Shown: positions 1 through 5,984 of the stretch, in pieces
Layout of the letters: each line of letters opens with the position of its first letter
Numbering within the stretch: position 1 is the stretch's first letter
Assembly: GCA_017646485.1 (NCBI GenBank)
Contig: JAGCML010000073.1
Location: 1-5,984 of the forward strand
DNA length: 5,984 nt
Reading direction: 5' to 3'
Origin: Kiritimatiellia bacterium
GTDB lineage: Bacteria; Verrucomicrobiota; Kiritimatiellia; RFP12; DVOR01
Program-made: the position numbers and the translations under genes
The notes under the pieces: generated by a model
The model's database searches: none
Seen by the model: only the letters and a program-made list of their open reading frames with translations
Told to the model about the DNA's origin: nothing

Positions 1-2127
1 GACGACCCACAGAAGCGACGCATTCTTGAACTCGCAATGAACCTCGAAGGCACCACGCGCAATGTCGGTGTGCATGCCTGCGGTATCATTATTAGTCGCG
101 ACCCCTTGATGGAAACCATTCCCATCTCGCCGACTGCGGGTGAAACCTTAATGACCACGCAGTATGACGGACACTTCGTGGAGCCCATCGGCCTCTTGAA
201 GATGGACTTCTTGGGCCTAAAAACCCTCTCCGTCGTAAAGGCCTGCTTAGCCTCGATTAAAGAGTCCCACGGCATCGACGTCGACATGGACAAGATCTCC
301 ATTGAAGACAAGGCCACCTTCGAACTCTTCTCGCGTGGTGAAACAGACGGCCTCTTCCAATTTGAATCGGACGGCATGAAGGCGCATTTGCGTTCCCTCC
401 GTCCCAACCGTTTTGAAGACCTCGTGGCGATGAACGCGCTCTATCGTCCAGGCCCGATGGCATACATTCCCTCCTTCATCAAGCGTAAACACGGCGAAGA
501 ACAAATCGCCTATGACCACCCCTTGATGGAGAAATACCTCAAGGACACCTACGGCATCACCGTCTATCAGGAACAGGTGATGTTGCTCTCTCGTCTCTTA
601 GGCGGCTTCACGCGCGGCGAATCGGATACGCTCCGTAAGGCAATGGGTAAGAAGCAACTTGAAACCATGGAGAAACTCTACGTCAAGTTTCTGGATGGTT
701 GCTTAAAGAACCCAGAATTCATGAAGCACTGCTCTGGCGAAGAGCAAGCGCAAAAGATTGCCGAAAAGATTTGGACCGACTGGAAGGCCTTCGCCTCCTA
801 CGCCTTTAACAAATCACACTCCGTGTGTTATGCCTATGTTGCCTATCAGACAGGCTACCTCAAAGCGCACTATCCGGCAGACTTCATGTGCGCACAAATT
901 TCCTCGGAAATCGGCAACTTTGATAAGATGCCGATGCTTGTGGCTGCTGCCGCTGACATGGGACTCACCGTTCTGCCGCCTGATATCAATGCCTCGCGTA
1001 GCGTCTTCTCCCCCGAAGGCAAAGATGCGATTCGCTATGGCTTAGGCGCGATTCGTGGCGTCGGCGAAATGGCTGGTGATGCGATTGTGGCCGAACGCAA
1101 GGCCAACGGCCCCTACACAGGTCTCGTTGACTTCTGCAAACGTCTCTGCAGTGCGGCCGCGAAAGCCGCAAACGACAATCGCGCAGCCGTGAGTAAGCGC
1201 ACCATTGAAGCCTTGATTCGTAGCGGTGCGATGGCCTGCTTTAAAGAGGTCTCGCAAGGACGCCTCTTGGCAGGCATTGATTTTGCCTTCTCCCGCGTCT
1301 TAGAGGCCGACCGCGACAATGAGACAGGCCAGACATCCCTCTTCGATATGTTTGGCGGCGGAGATGCCGCACAAGGGGGCAGCACAGACGACCTGCCGGA
1401 TGCACCAGACCGAAGCGAAAAGGAAAAACTTCAAGACGAACGAGACCTCCTGGGTGTCTATCTCACGGGTCATCCGGTGGACCGTTATCGCATGTTAGTG
1501 CGTTCTTTCCAAACCACCACAGCAGAACGCTTTGCGACACATTGCGCCAACCGCGATGCCGTTCGCATTGCGGGCATTCTCACAGGCGTTCGTCGAGCCA
1601 TCTCCAAGACCACCCAGAAGCCGTGGGCAGAACTCACCATTGAAGATGGTTCTGGCACCGTGAAGGCCCTCGCCTTTAATGATGCCTACGAGAAAAATGA
1701 AGCCAACTTCATTGTGGATGCGCCCGTATTGCTCTGTGGCGAGGTCAAGATTGAAGAAGGACGCGACCCCGTCATCTTTGCTCAAGAATTCTATCCGCTT
1801 CAAGAGGCCCCTTCGACCTTTGCCAAGAGCATTCGCATCCGTTGCCGTGTGGACAATGATGTGCCCTCGGCGAAGAAACTCTCTGCGTTGCGAGATATCT
1901 TGGCCGAATATCCTGGCGGCTTCCCTGTTGCAATCTTCTTAGATTTACCCGGCGGACGCACCGCCACGTTAGAACCCGACATCTCTTGGACCATTAATCC
2001 CACGTCTGAATGCCTGATGAAAATTGAGGCACTCTGTGGCAGAAATACGGTGAGTTACACCTTGAAAAACGAAGGGATTTATGGCGACCCCAAACGCAAT
2101 CGTCGCCGTTACATCCCTCGAGACTAA
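1..2127 (+). CDS. dnaE: DNA polymerase III alpha subunit, 5'-truncated by the window edge
   Basis: This is the replicative polymerase subunit that extends DNA at the fork, held on DNA by the beta clamp. The frame is open from base 1 (reads DDPQKRRILELAMN), so the gene starts upstream; the ATG at 37 is internal. About 708 residues are present of a usual 1150-1200, so the PHP domain and the palm's first two catalytic aspartates are outside the window. Visible, by codon in the window: the third palm aspartate in LLKMDFLGLKTL (Asp69, equivalent to E. coli Asp555 from memory), ALYRPGPM (146-153), YGITVYQEQVM (184-194), LRKAMGKK (211-218), FASYAFNKSHS (264-274), a helix-hairpin-helix GLGAIRGVGEMA (about 347-358), a probable internal beta-clamp motif QTSLF (444-448), and an OB fold beginning near 521 (VRIAGILTGVRR). 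The sequence is intact to its TAA, with no frameshift. It lacks E. coli-type signatures and looks Bacteroidota/Verrucomicrobiota-like. Family identity is certain; the lineage is inference. Confidence 0.97.
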   Translation, partial: DDPQKRRILELAMNLEGTTRNVGVHACGIIISRDPLMETIPISPTAGETLMTTQYDGHFVEPIGLLKMDFLGLKTLSVVKACLASIKESHGIDVDMDKISIEDKATFELFSRGETDGLFQFESDGMKAHLRSLRPNRFEDLVAMNALYRPGPMAYIPSFIKRKHGEEQIAYDHPLMEKYLKDTYGITVYQEQVMLLSRLLGGFTRGESDTLRKAMGKKQLETMEKLYVKFLDGCLKNPEFMKHCSGEEQAQKIAEKIWTDWKAFASYAFNKSHSVCYAYVAYQTGYLKAHYPADFMCAQISSEIGNFDKMPMLVAAAADMGLTVLPPDINASRSVFSPEGKDAIRYGLGAIRGVGEMAGDAIVAERKANGPYTGLVDFCKRLCSAAAKAANDNRAAVSKRTIEALIRSGAMACFKEVSQGRLLAGIDFAFSRVLEADRDNETGQTSLFDMFGGGDAAQGGSTDDLPDAPDRSEKEKLQDERDLLGVYLTGHPVDRYRMLVRSFQTTTAERFATHCANRDAVRIAGILTGVRRAISKTTQKPWAELTIEDGSGTVKALAFNDAYEKNEANFIVDAPVLLCGEVKIEEGRDPVIFAQEFYPLQEAPSTFAKSIRIRCRVDNDVPSAKKLSALRDILAEYPGGFPVAIFLDLPGGRTATLEPDISWTINPTSECLMKIEALCGRNTVSYTLKNEGIYGDPKRNRRRYIPRD

Positions 2128-2153
2128 TTTCCCTCATCCCCTTGGACTTCATT

Positions 2154-4286
2154 ATGCTCACGCAAACCATGCTCTTTCTCTTCTCCCTCTTTGCTGCGCT
2201 CCTCGTCGGCGCCGCGGCACCAGTCTATCAACACTGGACTGGCGGACTCTCCGTTTGGCCCTTTGCGTTGCCCTTTGCAATCATGGGCGCCGCAACAGCC
2301 TACCTACTCCATCGTTTTCTGCCCAAATACTGTGGCAACAAAACCTGCGCTGGGCTCGCCATTGTGGGTGCAATCATCGCCTTTGCCGCCTTTGGTGACA
2401 CGGCACATGATGTCGACACTTGGCGTTTACTCTCCCTTCGCATCGGCTTGGACTACACCACCTGGCACGCATTCGTCTTCCGTCAGGGACTCTTATGGTT
2501 TAGTTGGGCGGCCTTTCTCCTCCCCTTCCTCCTCCTGCGCTTCAAGCAACCCCGCGGACGGCTCATCGTCTTCGCCGGCACGTGTTGCGGTCTTATCCTC
2601 GCTCGCATCTTCTCTGGTGTAATTCCCACGATTCGCCTCTACGACATCGCCTTAGCGGGTTGCTTACACGCCGCGCCGCTCCTCCTCCTCTCCCAATGCA
2701 AGCTCCGCCTTGTCCGCGGCGCAGTCATTGCGATGATGGCAATTCTCCTTACGGGGTGGTACTTCGGCATGCGCCGTTCTTCCGAGAACCTCCTCCAACA
2801 AGTGCATCCCTTTGCGCCCATTGCTGCACGTGATGGCATCTACACGGGCGAAACAGACACGGGTTTCACCTTTAAAGACGGCCGCGTGATTCGCTCGGCA
2901 GGGTTGGATTTTGCAGCACAAGCGACCTCCCAACTCATCCCTGCGCTCTTCTTCCCCTCGCCCGAGGCGCGCTTAGCCTATCGCTTACAGGTTGGCGAGG
3001 CCCTCCTCCAGGGGGTTGAAACGGGAAAACTCAGTGGCAAGTACCATGCGCTCTGGGTGGAGTTGCCGCCCGTATGGATGGATGCCGAACGCGATTACTA
3101 CGGCAAGTCCGCCCTCACCTCTGCACAGGACCACCTCACACCTGACGGCATCCTCATCTATGAAAACGATGGTCACGCCTTGGACGAACGCATGTTGATG
3201 GAGCGTATCGCTGTCTTTCGCAAGTATTTTGCCCATGTCCAACTCTGGATGACGAGCCGCAATCACTGGCAATTGGTTGCCTCCCAGATGCCCCTCAGCC
3301 TGAATACGACGGCCATCAACACCCTTCTTGATCGTGACGATGTCTCCGCCGTATTTGCGAAGTCCAACCTTGAAGCCCCACTTGCACTCCTCTCGTGTTG
3401 CTTCATCGCTGACACTGCACGTTTAGACGACTTCCTTGCGGAGCCGGTCGCCCCCAAAATCTCGCGTGGCAGCGCAAAGACCGCACGCAAATTACTCTTT
3501 GATGGCCTCGGTGGCAAACGTTTAGAGGCCGCCTTCCAGCCCTACTATGACATGGAAATGCCATGGGTGCAAGTGCCCGACGAAATCGCCTCAGAGATGC
3601 GTCTCATCCTCTCCTCCCTCCGTAGCGCACGCATTCTCGCCTTGCAGGGTAAACTCTCTGAGGCCTCCAAGGCCAATCCTGCCGACCCCTACTTGCAAAG
3701 TCTTGCGGAACGTGAATGTTGCGCCGCACGTGCCTTTGAGCGCATGGCCGAACACGATAAGGCGCTTAAACTCTACAATACCGCCTTTTCCATTGCCGCA
3801 CCTCGCATTAGCGATGTCATCGACGCCGCGGAAATCGCCCGCAAGTCCCCTGACGCCTCGCAGGCCGCCCCCTACTTCAACCTCGCCGTGAGCCTCCGCC
3901 CCACCTCGCCTGACATCTTAATGCGCCGCGCAGAGTGGTTATTCTCCTGCGGTAAGGCAAAAGAGGCCGAAGCCGATGCGCGCACTGCCCTCCTCAATAT
4001 TGAGGCACCCGAAGCCTATCCCGACGAAACGGCACAAGTGATGTTCTTCATCGCCCGCGCTACGGCTCACCAAGCTGGCCGTGCCACCGAGGGGCTGCAA
4101 CTCGCTAAAGCGGTCATCCAATCCACCGCATCCCAGAAGTTGCTCGCCACCTTCGTGCCTACCTATGGTCAGATGTTGATTGACTGCGGTGAACCCGTCT
4201 TAGGCGTTCGCGTGAAGCGTCACTGGGAAGCCTATGGCGAACTCTTACCTGATGCTGCTACAACAGAGGAGCCTCGCGCACAATGA
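2154..4286 (+). CDS. Polytopic membrane protein with degenerate spermidine-synthase-like domain and TPR-like C-terminus
   Basis: The protein has 710 residues in three parts. Residues 1-207 hold about seven hydrophobic segments (near 5-22, 34-55, 64-81, 108-129, 135-157, 163-180, 186-206). Residues 228-375 resemble the spermidine/spermine synthase fold: a beta-hairpin (FTFKDGRVI, 238-246), a PSPEARL segment (269-274) where such enzymes have their first Rossmann strand, then YHALWVELPP (297-306) and LTPDGILIYEND (328-339), matching the family's 'YDvIivD' and 'LkpgGvl' pattern. Residues about 485-690 are alpha-helical, with TPR-like pairs (AFERMAEHDKALKLYNTAF; WLFSCGKAKEAEADARTAL). The glycine-rich cofactor motif is absent, so aminopropyl-transfer activity is doubtful. 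Membrane-fused spermidine-synthase-like proteins are a known type, with mostly unknown function. I chose ATG 2154, with a weak GGA at 2144-2146 and a 7-base spacer, over an in-frame TTG at 2142 that has no Shine-Dalgarno. It lies 26 bases after dnaE and overlaps the next gene by 4 bases. The gene is certain; the domain call is moderate. Confidence 0.8.
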   Translation: MLTQTMLFLFSLFAALLVGAAAPVYQHWTGGLSVWPFALPFAIMGAATAYLLHRFLPKYCGNKTCAGLAIVGAIIAFAAFGDTAHDVDTWRLLSLRIGLDYTTWHAFVFRQGLLWFSWAAFLLPFLLLRFKQPRGRLIVFAGTCCGLILARIFSGVIPTIRLYDIALAGCLHAAPLLLLSQCKLRLVRGAVIAMMAILLTGWYFGMRRSSENLLQQVHPFAPIAARDGIYTGETDTGFTFKDGRVIRSAGLDFAAQATSQLIPALFFPSPEARLAYRLQVGEALLQGVETGKLSGKYHALWVELPPVWMDAERDYYGKSALTSAQDHLTPDGILIYENDGHALDERMLMERIAVFRKYFAHVQLWMTSRNHWQLVASQMPLSLNTTAINTLLDRDDVSAVFAKSNLEAPLALLSCCFIADTARLDDFLAEPVAPKISRGSAKTARKLLFDGLGGKRLEAAFQPYYDMEMPWVQVPDEIASEMRLILSSLRSARILALQGKLSEASKANPADPYLQSLAERECCAARAFERMAEHDKALKLYNTAFSIAAPRISDVIDAAEIARKSPDASQAAPYFNLAVSLRPTSPDILMRRAEWLFSCGKAKEAEADARTALLNIEAPEAYPDETAQVMFFIARATAHQAGRATEGLQLAKAVIQSTASQKLLATFVPTYGQMLIDCGEPVLGVRVKRHWEAYGELLPDAATTEEPRAQ
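4265..4271 (+). promoter_or_regulatory. Ribosome binding site for the NeuD-like acyltransferase
   Basis: AGAGGAG lies inside the end of the membrane-protein gene, 11 bases before the ATG at 4283. The spacer is a little long. Because start and stop codons overlap (ATGA), this site may act together with translational coupling from the upstream gene. Confidence 0.5.
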
Positions 4287-4888
4287 AACGTTACTACATC
4301 CTCGGCGCCGGCGGTCTTGGGCGCGAACTCTGCCATTGGCTCGCTGATGCCGGCCTCGCCTGTGCAGGGTTTATTGATGACAATCCCGACGCATTAGCCC
4401 ATCACCACGGCTATCCCTCGGTCATTGGCGACACTGCCACCTGCCCGATTGATTTGCCAATCCTCTGCGGCATTGGCCAAAATGTCATTCGTCAGCTCGC
4501 CGTCGAACGTCTTAAAGCGCGCGGTGCACACTTTGCCTCCTTCATTCATCCACTTGCAAAAGTGCTTCCCTGCACCTTAGGTGAAGGCGCTGTTATTGCA
4601 CCATTTGCTTACATTGGAGCAGATGCGACCATCGGTGACTTCCTCTTCTTACAAACAGGCGGTGTCATCGGCCACGATGTACAGGCGGGCAACTTCCTAC
4701 GCATGGACACCACCGCATTCATTGGTGGGTTTGGCAAGATTGGCAATACCGTCACCTTACACACGGGGGCGAAGGTCATGCCTGGCAAAACCATTGGCGA
4801 TGCCTGCACCATTGGTGCGGGGTCGGTCGTGATTAGCAACCTCCGCTCGGGCCACACAGTCTTTGGTGTGCCTGCACAAAAGCTCTAA
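4283..4888 (+). CDS. NeuD/PglD-family sugar O-/N-acyltransferase (left-handed beta-helix)
   Basis: The protein has 201 residues, the usual length for this family, which transfers acetyl or other acyl groups from acyl-CoA to sugars in the cytoplasm, for example sialic acid O-acetylation (NeuD) or bacillosamine N-acetylation (PglD). Residues 1-85 form the PglD N-terminal Rossmann-like domain, with GAGGLGRE (8-15) and GFIDDNP (29-35). From about 88 onward there is a hexapeptide-repeat beta-helix (IHPLAKV, LGEGAVI, IGADATIGD, IGDACTIGAGSVV) ending in the typical GVPAQKL (195-201). His131 in VIGHDVQ corresponds to the family's catalytic base (His125 in Campylobacter PglD, from memory). The region after it reads FLRMDTTAFIGG rather than the common 'fvhiapga.lsG', so the substrate pocket may differ. 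No sugar-nucleotide synthesis or glycosyltransferase genes are nearby, so the substrate cannot be named. The 4-base ATGA overlap with the membrane-protein gene implies coupled translation. Family identity is very likely; the substrate is unknown. Confidence 0.9.
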   Translation: MKRYYILGAGGLGRELCHWLADAGLACAGFIDDNPDALAHHHGYPSVIGDTATCPIDLPILCGIGQNVIRQLAVERLKARGAHFASFIHPLAKVLPCTLGEGAVIAPFAYIGADATIGDFLFLQTGGVIGHDVQAGNFLRMDTTAFIGGFGKIGNTVTLHTGAKVMPGKTIGDACTIGAGSVVISNLRSGHTVFGVPAQKL

Positions 4889-4893
4889 GGAGG
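4887..4893 (+). promoter_or_regulatory. Strong Shine-Dalgarno that fixes the start of the DprA-like gene
   Basis: AAGGAGG overlaps the TAA stop of the acyltransferase gene and sits 5 bases before ATG 4899. It is the best ribosome binding site in the window. It argues that the DprA-like protein starts at 4899 and not at an in-frame TTG at 4863 inside the upstream gene. Confidence 0.85.
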
Positions 4894-4898
4894 CACAA

Positions 4899-5597
4899 AT
4901 GGCTACTTCGACCGACGCTTTAACGCCACGCACCGTCACCCATCCGCGCCTCTCCACCGAAACCACATGGACCGCCTTAGGCGACCTCTCCCTTTTAGAT
5001 GCGGATTCCTTCGTCCCCGTCATCCTCTCGCGTTCCCTCATGCCAGCGAAACTTGATGCAGAGATCAAACGCATTACAGACGCTGTCCGTGCAGGTGCAG
5101 TGGCTGTGGGTGGCTTCATCTCCTTCGGCGAAAAAAAGGCAGCCAGGAAACTCGCCACCGTGCCAAATTTGCGATTGATTCGCATTTTACCCTACTCTCT
5201 GGTGGACTATCCCCTGACTGACTCCGTGCGTGAACGTCTCCTCAAGGGCGCAACACTCATTCTCAGTGGCATTCCAGGCAATGTGACCACGCTCTCGCGC
5301 ACCAATTGCGTTCGCACCAATACCTGGATTACACAACTCTGCGAAGCGCGTAAGGCCCCAACTGCAAACGTTGCCCCCACACCTGCCGTAAGTCCTGCCC
5401 CACACCTACCGCAGGCTTGCGTGCCCCCGGCGCAACAAGTACCAGCGAACGCCCCTCAATCGCAATCTCCCGAGCGCAAGGCTTCTCCTACACCTGCGCC
5501 TCAAGCGCCCACCCCTCCCCCGACTAAAACGGCGCATTTGCCACAAGCATGCATCCCGCCGACGCCTGAAGACGATCCTGCGGCCATCTTTTTGTGA
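4899..5597 (+). CDS. Small DprA-like (DprA/LOG superfamily) protein with proline-rich tail
   Basis: The protein has 232 residues. The core (about 25-150) resembles short DprA-like proteins: a helix running into AGAVAVGGFISFGEKKA (65-81), a strand and loop LIRILPYSLVDYP (93-105), KGATLILSGIP (116-126), and SRTNCVRTNTWITQLC (133-148), which matches the DprA-superfamily 'G.LlLSe.P' followed by 'R...RN..IaaL'. Classical DprA loads RecA on single-stranded DNA in natural transformation; here the 'SGgArGiD' phosphate-binding motif is replaced by GGFISFGEKK, and the strand that normally follows the RN helix is missing. Instead a low-complexity Pro/Ala/Gln/Ser tail (about 152-232) carries HLPQACVPP (169-177) and HLPQACIPP (213-221) and ends EDDPAAIFL. 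There is no signal peptide or membrane segment, so it should be cytoplasmic. The start is fixed by the strong Shine-Dalgarno at 4887. The gene is near certain; the superfamily call rests on motif resemblance only, and the role is unknown. Confidence 0.75.
   Translation: MATSTDALTPRTVTHPRLSTETTWTALGDLSLLDADSFVPVILSRSLMPAKLDAEIKRITDAVRAGAVAVGGFISFGEKKAARKLATVPNLRLIRILPYSLVDYPLTDSVRERLLKGATLILSGIPGNVTTLSRTNCVRTNTWITQLCEARKAPTANVAPTPAVSPAPHLPQACVPPAQQVPANAPQSQSPERKASPTPAPQAPTPPPTKTAHLPQACIPPTPEDDPAAIFL
5403..5429 (+). repeat. First copy of HLPQAC(V/I)PP peptide repeat
   Basis: This encodes HLPQACVPP, residues 169-177 of the DprA-like protein, within its proline-rich tail. It pairs with the copy at 5535-5561: eight of nine residues are identical, but most codons differ. 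Confidence 0.85.
5535..5561 (+). repeat. Second copy of HLPQAC(V/I)PP peptide repeat
   Basis: This encodes HLPQACIPP, residues 213-221, 44 residues after the first copy and 11 residues from the C-terminus. The codons are largely synonymous variants of the first copy, so this is not a recent DNA duplication. Confidence 0.85.
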
Positions 5598-5606
5598 GCA
5601 TTGATT

Positions 5607-5822
5607 ATGTCTGATTATCAAGCATTGAACGAACGCATTATTACGTTGGAGAGTCTGCTCACGCGACAGGAACGCATCATTGACGCACTCAATGACGAAA
5701 TTCTCCGTCTAAATCGGATTGTCGAACGCTTAGAGCAACGCTTTGAAGCCCACGAAGCACGGCAAGATAACGCCTTGATGTTGCGCCCACTCTCTGAAGA
5801 ACCCCCGCCGCCCCACTACTAA
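5607..5822 (+). CDS. slyX: SlyX family protein
   Basis: This is a 71-residue protein of the SlyX family: small cytoplasmic coiled-coil proteins of about 70 residues whose biochemical role is unknown (the name comes from the E. coli gene next to slyD). Residues about 4-54 form a heptad-rich amphipathic helix (LNERIITLESLLTRQERIID, then LRLNRIVERLEQRF). The C-terminus EEPPPPHY matches the family's nearly invariant PPPHY end. I chose ATG 5607 over the in-frame TTG at 5601, because SlyX proteins start just before the coiled coil and the TTG adds only two residues. The ribosome binding site is weak (GAG at 5596-5598, 8 bases before the ATG). It starts 9 bases after the DprA-like gene, so it is probably co-transcribed and partly coupled. 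It is the last gene visible in the cluster. Confidence 0.9.
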   Translation: MSDYQALNERIITLESLLTRQERIIDALNDEILRLNRIVERLEQRFEAHEARQDNALMLRPLSEEPPPPHY

Positions 5823-5838
5823 GGCGCTCCTAAGCGTC
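5823..5838 (+). terminator. Weak hairpin just after slyX, possible terminator
   Basis: GGCGCT-CCTA-AGCGTC can form a 6-bp stem, including one G-U pair, with a 4-base loop. The following run AGTTCCTTTT is only partly U-rich and offset from the stem. It sits directly after the slyX stop, where a cluster-ending terminator would be expected, but the stem is short, so this is a tentative call. Confidence 0.3.
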
Positions 5839-5880
5839 AGTTCCTTTTAAGCGACCGCCCACCTTTAATGCGTTGCGCTA

Positions 5881-5889
5881 TTCAGCGTT
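5881..5889 (+). repeat. 9-base direct repeat TTCAGCGTT, copy 1
   Basis: An exact copy recurs at 5905-5913, 24 bases downstream start to start, in non-coding DNA. A regulatory binding site is possible, but chance cannot be excluded at this length. Confidence 0.35.
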
Positions 5890-5904
5890 AGCATCTCGAC
5901 CTTT

Positions 5905-5913
5905 TTCAGCGTT
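5905..5913 (+). repeat. 9-base direct repeat TTCAGCGTT, copy 2
   Basis: This is the second exact copy of the repeat at 5881-5889, preceded by a short T run (CTTTTTCAGCG). Confidence 0.35.
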
Positions 5914-5984
5914 GTTTCCATCGTTTTCCCACACAAAGGTCATTTTGCGCGCGGATTTCTTTGATTTTTCGTGATGTACTTTTA

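Larger units (their letters stand above)
5839..5984. other. Non-coding tail of the window
   Basis: No open frame of useful length or RNA gene is recognisable on either strand. The stretch is pyrimidine-rich on the plus strand and holds a second weak hairpin (GCGCT-ATTC-AGCGT, 5875-5888) and two copies of TTCAGCGTT. It may contain the 3' end of the transcript or the promoter of a gene beyond the edge, but I see no convincing paired -35/-10 boxes. Confidence 0.5.

Noticed and set aside
37..39. ATG at 37 as the start of the polymerase gene
   Set aside because: The frame is open to base 1 and the upstream codons read as DnaE sequence, so this is an internal methionine of a truncated gene.
2142..2153. 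TTG at 2142 as start of the membrane protein
   Set aside because: There is no Shine-Dalgarno before it, and the ATG at 2154 has a weak one and begins directly at the first hydrophobic segment.
4863..4898. TTG at 4863 as start of the DprA-like protein
   Set aside because: It lies inside the acyltransferase gene, and a strong AAGGAGG with ideal spacing points to ATG 4899.
5403..5561. The two LPQAC copies as a recent DNA tandem repeat
   Set aside because: The nucleotide sequences differ at most third positions, so only the peptide is repeated.
5406..5621. Minus-strand arginine-rich frame opposite the proline-rich tail
   Set aside because: Its composition is the mirror of the proline-rich codons on the plus strand, which is typical of an antisense shadow.
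5865..5921. Minus-strand mini-frame of 18 codons beginning METTLKKVEML
   Set aside because: It is very short, has no good ribosome binding site and no recognisable family; chance frames of this size are common.
5941..5984. A promoter at the right edge (TTGCGC or TTGATT with TACTTT)
   Set aside because: The spacings between these hexamer candidates are far from the usual 16-18 bases, so no convincing pair can be formed.
1..5984. CRISPR arrays, tRNA or rRNA genes, insertion sequences
   Set aside because: There are no regularly spaced repeats, cloverleaf-like segments, transposase-like frames or terminal inverted repeats that I can see.

Overview
The window is a compact, all-plus-strand bacterial gene cluster. 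It opens inside the 3' portion of dnaE (replicative DNA polymerase III alpha subunit) and continues with four more genes: a polytopic membrane protein with a spermidine-synthase-like domain and a TPR-like tail, a NeuD/PglD-type acyltransferase, a small DprA-like protein with a proline-rich tail, and slyX. It ends in about 160 bases of non-coding DNA.

Organism: the DNA is moderately GC-rich. The DnaE is not the Escherichia coli type; motifs such as VHACGIII, LLKMDFLGLKTL, ALYRPGPM and FASYAFNKSHS are what I associate with Bacteroidota, Verrucomicrobiota and relatives. The SlyX C-terminus (PPPPHY) is a hallmark shared with Proteobacteria and, as I recall, some Verrucomicrobiota-type bacteria. 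Together with the giant spermidine-synthase-like membrane protein, this suggests the Verrucomicrobiota/Kiritimatiellota/Lentisphaerota group. That placement is inference from remembered family patterns, not a search.

Layout: 1-2127 dnaE (5' end missing); 2154-4286 membrane protein with TPR-like tail; 4283-4888 acyltransferase, overlapping the previous gene by 4 bases (ATGA); 4899-5597 DprA-like protein with a near-consensus Shine-Dalgarno; 5607-5822 slyX; 5823-5984 non-coding, with a weak hairpin and a 9-base direct repeat. Intergenic gaps are 26, -4, 10 and 9 bases, so all five genes could lie on one transcript.

How the genes may work together: dnaE replicates the chromosome. The membrane protein and acyltransferase look like a translationally coupled pair, possibly concerned with a cell-surface or small-molecule substrate. 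The DprA-like protein belongs by fold to a nucleic-acid-linked superfamily, but lacks the classical phosphate-binding motif and the end of the Rossmann fold, and carries an unusual tail with two copies of HLPQAC(V/I)PP. The most notable observations are that repeated peptide, kept while its codons diverged, and the spermidine-synthase-like domain that has lost its cofactor-binding core.
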